From a virus: DNA of 64,000 nucleotides. The stretch's first letter is position 1. Every line of letters starts with the position of its first letter. The notes beneath the pieces were generated by a model. It was given only the letters and a program-made list of their open reading frames with translations, made no database searches and was not told where the DNA came from. This document shows, one piece after another, positions 8,387 through 17,407 of the stretch. The translations under genes were made by a program, and so were the position numbers. The DNA lies in the IMG/VR virus record IMGVR_UViG_3300042868_003731, positions 1-64,000 of that record; one strand, written 5' to 3'.

Positions 8387-9280
8387 TTATTTGAGTAGCT
8401 TTGCTAGAGTCGCTGGCCCAGCGACACCGTCGGCTTCTAATCCATTCTCTCGCTGCCACTTCTTGAGTGCGCCGGCAGTTCCAAAACCAAAGTCACCGTC
8501 TGCGGCAATTCCGAGAGCTTGCTGCATTCTTTTAACATCGTCGCCCTTCATCCCTCTCGTGAGAGTTCTCTGGGCAGCCTTAGGAGCAGCGGCCGCTGGT
8601 TTTGCTGCCGACGCTGGTTTTGCTTGCTCAGTAACAGGAGGTGCAGAAACCTTACCGCCAAGTAGTGCTTTCGCTTTTGTATAACGAGTAGTACGATCTT
8701 CAAGACCAATCGTTCCACCATTGATTTTCTTAGTCATTCCAACAATGTCGTCTGCATCTGCAAACTTAGCGATGTTGTTCGTTTTCCAGAACCAGCATGC
8801 GGACTCAAGAGCACCTTTCTTTGTGTCAAGATAAGCTGATGCCTGTTCTGCGGTCATGTTAACAGTCTTTGCGAATGCGGTGTAGTTATTACGTCCAGTT
8901 AACTGCTTAACTCCGCGACCACGGAATCTCCAACCATCTCCTGCTTGAGTATTTCCCATAGCACCCTGCTTACTTCTAAACTCGTCCATATAGACGTAGT
9001 TCGCAATCTTCTCTGGGTTCTTTGCATACTCAGCTGCATTGCGCTTTCCAGCTCCGAAGTAGCGTGGGAATACCTTGAGAAGAGTTTCTTCACGATAGTT
9101 AAGGTTCTCTTCAAGCATTGTAAAGTCAGCTGACTCGTGAGCACACTGTGCCATGAAAGCCGCAATGCGAAGTGGTGTTGTGATTTCATACTTTTCAAAC
9201 ATGTCGATAGCTACATCATACCATTCTTTAGCTTCTTTATTCTTCGGTATCATTGCGCTGAACTGTTCTAATGTAATCAT
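8387..9280 (-). CDS. Endolysin: GH19 domain plus peptidoglycan-binding domain
   Basis: 297 residues. The N-terminal GH19/chitinase-like domain shows AQCAHESADF with the catalytic Glu and GWRFRGRGVKQLTGRNNY. A proline/alanine linker (about residues 200-225) leads to a PG_binding_1 repeat (GMKGDDVKRMQQALG, GTAGALKKWQ). It would degrade the cell wall at lysis once released by a holin. It is coupled to the upstream gene by a 4-bp overlap. Confidence 0.9.
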   Translation of the reverse strand: MITLEQFSAMIPKNKEAKEWYDVAIDMFEKYEITTPLRIAAFMAQCAHESADFTMLEENLNYREETLLKVFPRYFGAGKRNAAEYAKNPEKIANYVYMDEFRSKQGAMGNTQAGDGWRFRGRGVKQLTGRNNYTAFAKTVNMTAEQASAYLDTKKGALESACWFWKTNNIAKFADADDIVGMTKKINGGTIGLEDRTTRYTKAKALLGGKVSAPPVTEQAKPASAAKPAAAAPKAAQRTLTRGMKGDDVKRMQQALGIAADGDFGFGTAGALKKWQRENGLEADGVAGPATLAKLLK

Positions 9281-9831
9281 GTGTTTGCTCCTATTATATC
9301 TCTAAGTCTCTTAGGACCGGGGTTCTTCTTTTTATACTTCTTCATCTGCGAAGGTGTTAATCCAGGTTCGCCCTGCGGTCCAACACCGAGACCAGCTATG
9401 TTACCAGACCCGACATTTACTGTCGGTTCTTCTATCATTTTTTCCTTGACATCTTCTTCTATACCGATATAATAGCAATATCTGCTAAAAAATAAATCTA
9501 GAGATTCATCGAGTTGCTCATCGGTGATAGACTCAGTGAGTAAAGAATCCTCGGAAAAATGGTTCCACTCTTTTATGAGCCACAACGCAGCAGTGTATGA
9601 AGCAAGACGAGTGGAACCACCTGGGATCTTTGCAAGAAGCTTCTTAAGCTTTAGCACCATAAGATCGAATATACCAAAGGAATCTTTTTCACCTCTAGTG
9701 TTTCTTTCTTTTTTCTTCTTTAGAATATTTCCATCTTTATCGATTACGCCTTGTGCATACGCTTCCCATTTTTCAAATGGAGTTGTAAGTCTACGAATAA
9801 AGCTATATACAAGGAAAAGATCTACGACCAT
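9277..9831 (-). CDS. Conserved structural-region protein
   Basis: 184 residues, no signal peptide. The C-terminal half carries NVGSGNIAGLGVGPQGEPG, a glycine-rich motif that recurs in virion-associated proteins of marine T4-like phages. It lies in a gene run with the lysin and three further structural-region genes. Exact function unknown. Confidence 0.65.
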   Translation of the reverse strand: MVVDLFLVYSFIRRLTTPFEKWEAYAQGVIDKDGNILKKKKERNTRGEKDSFGIFDLMVLKLKKLLAKIPGGSTRLASYTAALWLIKEWNHFSEDSLLTESITDEQLDESLDLFFSRYCYYIGIEEDVKEKMIEEPTVNVGSGNIAGLGVGPQGEPGLTPSQMKKYKKKNPGPKRLRDIIGANT

Positions 9832-9833
9832 TG

Positions 9834-10208
9834 TTAGATGCCTTTAAGAGTTTCTTCAATTGTTCTATCGGATTCGATATGGTTGTTGTGTATCTTTTTA
9901 TTTTCATACTCTATGAAAGCGGGCATGAAGTTTAAGTATTCAACAAACGGTTTTAAGTATTTATGATACTCTTCTAGCTTCATAAAGAGCATGTTCGTAG
10001 CATCTACACCAAAACAATTATACAGAATGATAAGATGATTGAGAATCAACCTTTCCTTAAGATCTCCTGTCTGCTTATATCTACTAAAAAGCTTTCGTAA
10101 GTACTGAAATCTTTTTAGGTCTTCCTCAAACTCTGCTATGTCTGAACAATGCGGATTATCATAGTGTTTTGCAGCGTAGAGAAGAAAGGTTGATTCTCCT
10201 AGTTTCAT
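9834..10208 (-). CDS. Conserved hypothetical protein of marine T4-like phages
   Basis: 124 residues, all-helical and charged, with LLYAAKHYDNPHCSDIAEFE at the N-terminus and NHLIILYNCFG in the middle. This type of protein recurs near structural genes of T4-like marine phages. Function unknown. Confidence 0.65.
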   Translation of the reverse strand: MKLGESTFLLYAAKHYDNPHCSDIAEFEEDLKRFQYLRKLFSRYKQTGDLKERLILNHLIILYNCFGVDATNMLFMKLEEYHKYLKPFVEYLNFMPAFIEYENKKIHNNHIESDRTIEETLKGI

Positions 10209-10214
10209 TTCAAA

Positions 10215-10838
10215 TTATGATGCAGTTACCGTTAGTACTGCGGTAGAAGATGTTACAACAGTAGGTGTATTATTTGGTGCTGAAACAAGTACACGATACT
10301 TATCGCCGTTAGTTGCGCCAGATCCTGGTGCCACTGCAGTTACACCTGTGGTATAGCTAGCGGCGTTCGTACCTACGTTAGTCCATGTAGTTCCAGATTC
10401 GTTAGATTGCTGAATCTGCCACTGGTAAGTAAGTGTTGCGGTAGGTGTCGCTGTTGCGGTAACAGTAAATGTTGCAGTGTTAGGTGCAACTCGTGAAACG
10501 CTAGCTGGTTGTACTGTAATCGCAATGATAGTGTCAGGTACAGTAGTATCTTCAATATTAGTGTTACCGCTAATACCTAGGTCGCCTGCGGCTGCAGCTG
10601 TTACCTTCATCACGATAAGCGGTTCAGCTTTGTGACGTGTATTTCCAGTTCCATCGACGTATGTATGATAAAGGTTCCAGCCAGGAGTACCTAGGCCTTT
10701 TGCTATGTTTGAAGCAACTGCTGCTTCTGTTAGGTCAACGAAGAATGCGTTGTCTAGGTCGTTGGACTTGTTTGGATCGTTAGCATTGAGCCACTTAGGC
10801 ACCGAAGCTAGCGTATCTGTTTTTCCCCATAAACTCAT
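10215..10838 (-). CDS. Virion protein with C-terminal Ig-like domain
   Basis: 207 residues. Residues 1-100 form a conserved phage-type N-terminal domain (MSLWGKTDTLASVPKWL). Residues about 108-207 read as an Ig-like beta-sandwich rich in Thr/Ala/Val (ITVQPASVSRVAPNTATFTV, LTYQWQIQ). The layout resembles head or tail decoration proteins such as Hoc. The start overlaps the stop of a 55-residue gene as ATGA. Confidence 0.75.
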   Translation of the reverse strand: MSLWGKTDTLASVPKWLNANDPNKSNDLDNAFFVDLTEAAVASNIAKGLGTPGWNLYHTYVDGTGNTRHKAEPLIVMKVTAAAAGDLGISGNTNIEDTTVPDTIIAITVQPASVSRVAPNTATFTVTATATPTATLTYQWQIQQSNESGTTWTNVGTNAASYTTGVTAVAPGSGATNGDKYRVLVSAPNNTPTVVTSSTAVLTVTAS

Positions 10839-11002
10839 TTTATTTTCTCCTTATTATTGAGTTTTGTTTTTTCATGATGTTTTTTATTTAACTCAATATC
10901 AGTCTGTTCTTTTATTCCGTATGGATCGAAGTTATTTATGACATCTTCGATCCATTTTCCGTTCAGTACTTCTATTACTCTACGAAACACCTGACTATTC
11001 AA
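10835..11002 (-). CDS. Small coupled protein
   Basis: 55 residues from a TTG start at 11002, one base after the polyprotein stop. A GTG start further in is possible. The sequence ends in a very basic tail (KHHEKTKLNNKEKIK). The stop overlaps the ATG of the Ig-domain gene, which supports real translation, but the start has no clear ribosome-binding site. Confidence 0.5.
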   Translation of the reverse strand: MNSQVFRRVIEVLNGKWIEDVINNFDPYGIKEQTDIELNKKHHEKTKLNNKEKIK

Positions 11003-11003
11003 C

Positions 11004-13139
11004 TTAATCTGTAGCACGAACCTTTGGTTCACCAGCGATCGAAGGGTATGCTTTCTTACCAGCAAGATTTAGACCAGGTCTACGCTTCTCAACTTGCTTG
11101 ACGGATAGTTCTCCGGTGTTCGTCTTATCAGCAATTTTACGGATGTAACGACGAGCTAGGTCGCGAGAGATCTCGTCAAGACCTTCAACTTCTTCCTTCA
11201 TCTTCTTTTTTCTCATAAGATGAAAATCATGCGAGTCGATTTTACCGTTCTTGTTGTGATCCAACTTCTTTTGACCGCCAACCAGTTTTTCTTCGAGATC
11301 TGCTTCTTCTTTTGCGAGTTTATCAGTAGCTCTAGTAATACCCTTCATACGGTTAACTATACCACGCTTTATATCTGGCGAAGATTTTCCCATTGAGGAT
11401 GAGGCTTGTGCAGCAGCAACAGCAGTTTTACCAGCCATACTACCAGCAGCCTTCTTCACATATGAACCGAGGGTTGATTTCTTGAGTTCATCAAGATTTT
11501 CAACTTCTTCTTTAGTTAGTTTATCAACTGCTTTAGCGATGCCCATATCTCTTTTATAGGATTTTTGGAGATTTGACGTGCTTGTATCTTTTTCGGCTCC
11601 ACGCTTATATTCTCTTCCAGCTAGATTGCGTGAGGCTTTCTTAACATATGAACCAAGGGTCTTCTTTGAAAGTTCGTCGATCTGTTCGAATTCTTCTTTA
11701 GCTAGTTTATTTGAAGCGAGGGATACTCCCTTGCTACGCTTGTCCATAGTCTTTTTTTCTTTTGAAATGTCTACAGACTGAGAATCCTTACTGCCTAGCA
11801 TTTTATCAATTGCTGAGTCTGATGCACGATCCATGGCTTTACTTGCCGCAGATTTATATCTTTGCAAAGTTGCGGTCGAAACTTCATCAAGTTCAACTTC
11901 TTCTTTCGCAAGTTTACTAGTTGCTGTAGAAATACCAATCTGTCTTCCTAGGGCTTTCATGTAATTCTTACCACTATCTTTATCTCGAACGTCACCTGCT
12001 CTATAAGCTTTAGTAACAGCATCACCAGCAGCTTTTTTCACGTATGAACCAAGAGTCTTCTTTGAAAGTTCGTCGAGGGACTCGACTTCTTCTGTAGCGT
12101 TAACTTTCGCTTTTAGAGGAGAATTTTTATATTGGTTAGGATAAAGTTTTGCAGACGCTAGATTTGCATACTTCATGTGCTTATCTGCTTTTGGGTCGTC
12201 TGAAAGGCCTTTACGTAGCATTTGGCCTCCCACTTTACGTAAAGTGGCTTTTGAAATTTCATCAAGTTCAACAGACTCATTACGGTCGTAGACATATACG
12301 TCGTGATGGGCTGCATCTGCTTTTTGAATGCGCTGATGAGAATGGCCACCTGATTTTCCTGAAACGTCACTATTTACGCGCTTGCCGTCTTTGTATTTCG
12401 CACTAGGTGCATCCTTAGAATACTTATGTGCGTTAGGATTGTCTTTACCCAAACGACCTTGTAGTACAACACGCTTACCAGTACCTTTTACTGACTTTTT
12501 AAGGTCGGCTAATCTTTTTTCAGATTCAGCATCGCCTGGTTTGTGAGTAAATTGATATGAGTCGCTCTTACGAGCTTCATCAAGTTCAACTTCTTCCATT
12601 TTATTGGCAGCTCTATTCAAACCAGTTACGCGGTTTTGTCCCTGCTTATAATCTTTAGAGGTCAGAGTACCCTTATCAAGTTTTTCTCTTTTCTTTCTTA
12701 AATCGAGAGCAGCCTTCGCGTGATAATTACGGAGCGTCTCCTGTGAAACTTCGTCAAGTTCAGCTTCTTCTTTCTTCATACGCTTATTCCAGCGGTGAGC
12801 TTGAATAGCTTTTAGAATCTCATCCTTGTTATCACCCTTTTTATTGAGATGCTTTTGGACAATAACGTCAATCGAATGACCAGCGTCATGATCTGCAGCA
12901 ATCTTTTTAGCATTTACTGCTTCATCAATATTTTCTTCGTTGAGTGAAGGTTTTACGGCCATATATGCAGGCCCTTGGGTCTTTCTACGACGATCGTGTT
13001 CTGCCGATAGCTCTTTTTTGGTATAGCTACCATGTGGTACATTTTTCAAAACGTGAAACTTGAGACGAGCATCAGACATTTTCGTGATTGACTCATCGAG
13101 CTCAACTGATTCGTTAATATAAGATTTGAATCTCTTCAT
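11004..13139 (-). CDS. Internal head polyprotein with repeated LDE cleavage-like sites
   Basis: 711 residues. It begins MKRFKSYINE, a T4-type capsid targeting sequence. About ten segments of 45-90 residues follow, each introduced by a VELDE(V/I)S-like site (variants SLDEL, QIDEL, NLDEL, GLDEI). Several segments share the block KKTLGSYVKKA and all are very Lys/Arg-rich. The (L/I)xE site is the consensus of T4 prohead protease gp21, so the protein is probably packaged with the core and cut into basic peptides. A late promoter lies at 13201-13208. No enzyme motif was found. Confidence 0.75.
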   Translation of the reverse strand: MKRFKSYINESVELDESITKMSDARLKFHVLKNVPHGSYTKKELSAEHDRRRKTQGPAYMAVKPSLNEENIDEAVNAKKIAADHDAGHSIDVIVQKHLNKKGDNKDEILKAIQAHRWNKRMKKEEAELDEVSQETLRNYHAKAALDLRKKREKLDKGTLTSKDYKQGQNRVTGLNRAANKMEEVELDEARKSDSYQFTHKPGDAESEKRLADLKKSVKGTGKRVVLQGRLGKDNPNAHKYSKDAPSAKYKDGKRVNSDVSGKSGGHSHQRIQKADAAHHDVYVYDRNESVELDEISKATLRKVGGQMLRKGLSDDPKADKHMKYANLASAKLYPNQYKNSPLKAKVNATEEVESLDELSKKTLGSYVKKAAGDAVTKAYRAGDVRDKDSGKNYMKALGRQIGISTATSKLAKEEVELDEVSTATLQRYKSAASKAMDRASDSAIDKMLGSKDSQSVDISKEKKTMDKRSKGVSLASNKLAKEEFEQIDELSKKTLGSYVKKASRNLAGREYKRGAEKDTSTSNLQKSYKRDMGIAKAVDKLTKEEVENLDELKKSTLGSYVKKAAGSMAGKTAVAAAQASSSMGKSSPDIKRGIVNRMKGITRATDKLAKEEADLEEKLVGGQKKLDHNKNGKIDSHDFHLMRKKKMKEEVEGLDEISRDLARRYIRKIADKTNTGELSVKQVEKRRPGLNLAGKKAYPSIAGEPKVRATD

Positions 13140-13200
13140 TTATTCTGTCCTTAGAAATTGATTGCCTAACATGAATTGCTGATACTAGATCTACTTACTT

Positions 13201-13208
13201 TATTTATA
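13201..13208 (-). promoter_or_regulatory. T4-type late promoter (TATAAATA)
   Basis: Exact TATAAATA on the minus strand, 62 bp upstream of the polyprotein start. Confidence 0.75.
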
Positions 13209-13215
13209 AAAGTAG

Positions 13216-13524
13216 TTACCACTTAACTTTATCGGCCCAATAAGCAGCCGACATTTTTCCCTTAGCGATATTCTTACCGTGACGAGCTTTGAAAGACTTT
13301 CTCTTCATCTTCATTCTTTCGGATTCGCCTTCCTTAGGATCACCCGCAGTCTCGGCTCCTTGCTGTCCAAAGCGGATCGTCTTTACTTGATCGCCGGACT
13401 TTGCAACGACTATGTGACTCTTTTCTGGATGACTAGGAGTCGCCTTTGGCTTATTGAAACCGGCAACTCCTGCTCTCTCGATACGAGGATCCTTTTCTTC
13501 GAGAAACTGCTTAAACGTCTTCAT
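13216..13524 (-). CDS. Capsid-targeted basic protein
   Basis: 102 residues. It starts MKTFKQFLEE, nearly the T4 internal-protein capsid targeting sequence. The C-terminus holds a conserved block, SFKARHGKNIAKGKMSAAYW followed by ADKVKW, found in small phage and bacterial proteins of unknown function. The N-terminal tag is predicted to be removed by the prohead protease. Coupled to the next upstream gene by a 4-bp overlap. Confidence 0.7.
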   Translation of the reverse strand: MKTFKQFLEEKDPRIERAGVAGFNKPKATPSHPEKSHIVVAKSGDQVKTIRFGQQGAETAGDPKEGESERMKMKRKSFKARHGKNIAKGKMSAAYWADKVKW

Positions 13525-13814
13525 TTCATTAACCTTTGGATGTTTTCGATTGCTTTTTTACCATGAGGATGATGAGGATTGATACTTACTACATCACCAT
13601 TCATCAGATCTGATATACTTGCTGCCTTGCCTAAACCGTCGATAGCTTTGTGCATAGGATCGTTCTTATCATATGTAACTTCATAGTTCTTTTTACCGCG
13701 AACCTCAACCCAGCCTCTTTGATTGGTATCACGCAACTTTAATACGTCAATATCTTTATCACGGACATATTGAACAAAATATGCTTCTGAGATGTATTGA
13801 CTAAAACGAATCAT
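13521..13814 (-). CDS. Capsid-targeted small protein
   Basis: 97 residues beginning MIRFSQYISEAYF, which fits the MxxFxxYIxE targeting pattern. The rest is a compact alpha/beta protein with no known motif. It overlaps both neighbours by 1-4 bp, as in a coupled late operon of internal proteins. Confidence 0.65.
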   Translation of the reverse strand: MIRFSQYISEAYFVQYVRDKDIDVLKLRDTNQRGWVEVRGKKNYEVTYDKNDPMHKAIDGLGKAASISDLMNGDVVSINPHHPHGKKAIENIQRLMK

Positions 13815-14092
13815 TATCCACCAAACTCGTGGCCGGCGACTCGACGCATCTGCTTATTGAACTCTGCCTGTGATGGCTTTTCTTTATAGAGCTTGATTGA
13901 GATCTCTGGGCGCTCTTTACCCTTGATGCGCCAGTTCATTCCCTTTTCTTTATGCTCAGCACTCGTAGTCTTTACGACACGACGCTTGTATCCTGCTTCC
14001 CAAGACTCGGCTTCCGAGACGGTGCTGCATTGTCCGCAGCAGTCTGGCGTTCCGCAGTTTGGATGTTCTACGAATTCCTTAAAAGATTTCAT
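13814..14092 (-). CDS. Capsid-targeted small Cys-rich protein
   Basis: 92 residues from the ATG at 14092, chosen because it opens with the capsid tag MKSFKEFVEH. A cysteine cluster follows (CGTPDCCGQC, residues 13-22), which may bind a metal, then a basic C-terminal half. Function unknown; packaging into the head is inferred from the tag and the neighbouring genes. Confidence 0.65.
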   Translation of the reverse strand: MKSFKEFVEHPNCGTPDCCGQCSTVSEAESWEAGYKRRVVKTTSAEHKEKGMNWRIKGKERPEISIKLYKEKPSQAEFNKQMRRVAGHEFGG

Positions 14093-14093
14093 T

Positions 14094-14891
14094 TTACTTA
14101 CCTGTCTTTTCTGCGTGATGAGCTTTTGCTTTTTCCATTGAGTCAAACTCTTTGTAGTACTTGCGATCTGGTGAGTGAACTGCATAGGTCGCTTTCTTAG
14201 GAAACTTATTGTAGACCTTGGTGATGCGAAGATCTGAAGCTTCATCAAGTTTGATTTCTTCTCTGGCTACTAACTTGCGATACTTTTCTCCTGCCCTCAC
14301 AGCACCGGCGGTTCTCTTATCGTATCTTTTCTTATGAGTAGCAAAATCTTTTCCACCAGCGGAAACTCTCATATGACTTCTAGCTTTTGACGCGTCTATG
14401 TTAGCTTTACTTGCATAAGAAGAAAGCGTGTTCGGTGAAAGCTCATCAAGCTCTTCGACAGATTCCTTTGTAGCAAGAACTTTAGCTCTACCAGTTTGTT
14501 TAGCGAATGCTAGGTCACGACCAAACTTGCGCTTACGATACTTGTCAGAACCATCGTCACCAGATGGTTGATCCGCAAATGCCTTCTGACGATACACATC
14601 TAGCTTCTTATCGGATACTTCATCTAGTTGAACTTCTTCGTTCTTCTTATCCCAAGGAGCCTTTTTTAAAGAAACTGGTTTCTTTTCATCATTTGCTTTT
14701 GCAGCTGCATATGCCTTTCTATTCCCCATTGGGGTTGTTTTATCAGTAAAATCAGTATGAACATATGCTTCGTCAACATCAGCTTCTTCTGGAACACAAT
14801 TAGGAACTTTACGTCCATTCTTTTCTTTGATGCCAACCTGCTTGTATCCAGTCCAGCATGCTTCTTTTACAAACTTCTTAAAAGATTTCAT
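14094..14891 (-). CDS. Capsid-targeted protein with internal LDE repeats
   Basis: 265 residues. The order is: capsid tag MKSFKKFVKE; the block CWTGYKQVGIKEKNGRKVPN followed by CVPE, common in T4-like marine phages; then three segments introduced by VQLDEVS, EELDELS and IKLDEAS. The layout is a shorter version of the 711-residue polyprotein and again suggests cutting by the prohead protease. Highly basic. Function after ejection unknown. Confidence 0.7.
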   Translation of the reverse strand: MKSFKKFVKEACWTGYKQVGIKEKNGRKVPNCVPEEADVDEAYVHTDFTDKTTPMGNRKAYAAAKANDEKKPVSLKKAPWDKKNEEVQLDEVSDKKLDVYRQKAFADQPSGDDGSDKYRKRKFGRDLAFAKQTGRAKVLATKESVEELDELSPNTLSSYASKANIDASKARSHMRVSAGGKDFATHKKRYDKRTAGAVRAGEKYRKLVAREEIKLDEASDLRITKVYNKFPKKATYAVHSPDRKYYKEFDSMEKAKAHHAEKTGK

Positions 14892-14900
14892 TTTATCCTC

Positions 14901-17369
14901 TTAAAACTTATTGGCTGGATCGTCGTTATTGACGGCAGCTGCGTTGTAATGGCGAACTTTATATAGTGTACCGTCGTCGTCTCTTACTCTTAGCCAAGAA
15001 ATGTCTCCGCCTACTACAGTACCCTTACGTAGTTGACCGTCGAACATATCCATCGAGTGTTTCGTAAAACGAACTCTATCGCCTCTCTTGAATGTGCCAA
15101 ACGATCCTGCGAGCATAAACTCTTTAAGGGATTTCTCTCCGGGCGTATCTTTCTTATAAGTCTTGACTAGCTTATCGGTCCCATCCTCACGATTATGAGG
15201 GTTCGGATCACCTTCTTGAATATCTCGAGATAGATTCTTGCTTGAAGATTTATCTCTTTGCTTTGCAGCATCAAGCATACGATCGTGCCTTCTTGCATCA
15301 GCCATCTTTTCTTGAGAGATCTTCATCTTCATCTTTGCTTGTTCTACGCCTTCGTCAACAGATTCAAAAGCGTTTCCGATCTTACCTGTTTTGACTTCTC
15401 CAGAATACTTCTTTTGCATTTGACGAGTAAGGTTCTTCTTCTCTGTACCAGTGATTTCGTCTGGTGTAGTCTTATCAAACTTATCCACGTCGCCATCAAC
15501 ATCTAAGTCGATTGCTTTACTTCCATGCATCATCATATGCTTTGGAGTTAGACCAACACCTAGCTTGTGCTTTAGAGCCTTTGGTATCTTAACTGCTTTA
15601 TCAGGGTCCTTTATGTGGACAAAAGGATGAACTGCTGTTGGCGATACTGCTTCGCTTCTTACTTTAGCAGCAAGATCTGAGTCTGCCTTACCCCAAGTAC
15701 CCTTGCCTTTTGTGGCAAACGAGTTAACTCTTGCGAGACCCCACTGAGTTGGAGTCGTACCTGGACGGTGTCCAGTTCTCCAAGCAGCTACACCACGATC
15801 GAACACCTTCTTAAGTATTCCGTATGATATTCCGCTCTTTTCGGCTTTATTCTTGAGAGCTTCTTCTGGATTATTTTCCATAAGAACATCGTACTCTTCA
15901 GACATGACAAAGTTATCAACATCTTCCATGAGACCGAGTATTTCAAACGAAAAATCTTCGTGGCTCTCGTTAATCTGTTTCTTAAAGATCTTAAATCTTT
16001 TATCAAACTTAACAGAACCATTCTTTTCTAGTGCCATATGCGGTCTCTTACGAAACTTAGTATCTGCCTGTGAAGCTTCGTTAAGAGACTCGCCAAACAT
16101 CTGTTTAAATTTTGTTGTGTGAACCGATGGCTTCGTCTTAGCACCTTTATCACCAGGCGCTGGCTTATATGATGATTGCTCATCGTCGCTCTTTTTAGAA
16201 TACTTTGCGAAGTGTCTAGCACGATCATCCTTTACACTTGATTTAACGCCAGCATAGTATCCCTTAGGCTGCGAACCCGGCATATGTGCCACGTCTTTGT
16301 CCTGCGGTTTAACGGTTCTTGATTCTAAGAAAGTTTCGAACGCAGTATCTAAAGATTCTTGTTTAGGCGCAAGGACATTCTTTAGTCTTTCTTTTTCTGC
16401 GGCACGAACTTTAGGAAGAAGCTTTGCTGCAATACGACCAATGACTGCCTTAGGTACTTTTGCAAGTCTTGCGTCTAGATTGATCTTTTCGGCAGGAGAC
16501 ATTTCCGAATACTTCTTGTTCTTCATAAGGCGATCACGAATAACTTCTAAAGCTCGCTTTCTTGCTCTCTTAAGAAGGTTTTCTTTTGGCGCCATCTTTC
16601 TCTTAGCTCTCTCACGAGCAGCCTTTATCTTTGTCTTATAACGTTTCATTATAAGACCACGTTTACGTCTTTGAGCAAGAGTAAGAGGTGCTGCTTCTAA
16701 AACTACTTCTTCAGTGCTTTCTGTCATGTTCATTCCGTTTCTAACCATGTCATACACTTTCTTAGCTGACGATTTTAACTTTTTTGGAAGACCGTTCTTA
16801 AAAGCTTCAAGGTCCTTCTTAGCTGCAAGAGATCTCATCTTTGATGCTGACATACCAGAAACATCGTCAGAATCCGGATCTCTTTCTCCGGCAGATACTA
16901 CTGATATATTCTCAAAATTGTATTCTTTTCCGTTATACTTATTCATAAGAGTCTCAAATTCATTGACTCGATCCGAACCGACAACGATTACGAGTTCCGA
17001 ATATTTTCCTGAGAGCTCTTTGGCTACTTCTATGAGTGTTTTTGATGTAGACTTTTTAACGATCTTGCCAAATGCAGATTGACCGAGAGATATCTTCTGA
17101 TTGTACGATAGCGGGTTCTTTTTAGGATCTTGTGTATGAGACATATAGATCGCAGGTTCGCCCTTACGCTTAATCGCTTCAGACATGACGGTGTTGACTA
17201 ACTTTTCATGACCGGTTGTAATTGGATTAAAACGACCAAAACTAACGACAGCCACACCTCTTGCAGCTTCGTTCATAGTTGGCTCTGTTTCTATGTATTT
17301 TGTTGGGTCAAATTCTTTAAAGCTTTTTTGCTTCTTTTTCTTTGGATCAATCTTTTTATTGTCGTCCAT
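14901..17369 (-). CDS. Large virion protein with N-terminal nucleotidyltransferase domain
   Basis: 822 residues. After a tag-like KSFKEF and a PTMNEAARG site, residues about 38-215 match a cytidylyltransferase/NMN-adenylyltransferase fold: VVSFGRFNPITTGHEKLV carries the T/HxGH nucleotide-binding motif. The remaining 600 residues are basic, low in recognisable domains, with an EF-hand-like DLDVDGDVDKFD near residue 635. Large adenylyltransferase-fused proteins occur in other marine T4-like phages. A late promoter lies at 17397-17404. Confidence 0.75.
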   Translation of the reverse strand: MDDNKKIDPKKKKQKSFKEFDPTKYIETEPTMNEAARGVAVVSFGRFNPITTGHEKLVNTVMSEAIKRKGEPAIYMSHTQDPKKNPLSYNQKISLGQSAFGKIVKKSTSKTLIEVAKELSGKYSELVIVVGSDRVNEFETLMNKYNGKEYNFENISVVSAGERDPDSDDVSGMSASKMRSLAAKKDLEAFKNGLPKKLKSSAKKVYDMVRNGMNMTESTEEVVLEAAPLTLAQRRKRGLIMKRYKTKIKAARERAKRKMAPKENLLKRARKRALEVIRDRLMKNKKYSEMSPAEKINLDARLAKVPKAVIGRIAAKLLPKVRAAEKERLKNVLAPKQESLDTAFETFLESRTVKPQDKDVAHMPGSQPKGYYAGVKSSVKDDRARHFAKYSKKSDDEQSSYKPAPGDKGAKTKPSVHTTKFKQMFGESLNEASQADTKFRKRPHMALEKNGSVKFDKRFKIFKKQINESHEDFSFEILGLMEDVDNFVMSEEYDVLMENNPEEALKNKAEKSGISYGILKKVFDRGVAAWRTGHRPGTTPTQWGLARVNSFATKGKGTWGKADSDLAAKVRSEAVSPTAVHPFVHIKDPDKAVKIPKALKHKLGVGLTPKHMMMHGSKAIDLDVDGDVDKFDKTTPDEITGTEKKNLTRQMQKKYSGEVKTGKIGNAFESVDEGVEQAKMKMKISQEKMADARRHDRMLDAAKQRDKSSSKNLSRDIQEGDPNPHNREDGTDKLVKTYKKDTPGEKSLKEFMLAGSFGTFKRGDRVRFTKHSMDMFDGQLRKGTVVGGDISWLRVRDDDGTLYKVRHYNAAAVNNDDPANKF

Positions 17370-17396
17370 CTTGTCCTCTAAGGAGTATGTTCTTTC

Positions 17397-17404
17397 TATT
17401 TATA
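17397..17404 (-). promoter_or_regulatory. T4-type late promoter (TATAAATA)
   Basis: Exact TATAAATA on the minus strand, 28 bp upstream of the gene starting at 17369. It separates the glycan cluster from the structural run. Confidence 0.75.
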
Positions 17405-17407
17405 ATA

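Noticed and set aside
11004-13139. CRISPR or DNA-level tandem repeats
   Set aside because: The repetition is in the protein (LDE-type sites) with diverged DNA and variable spacing.
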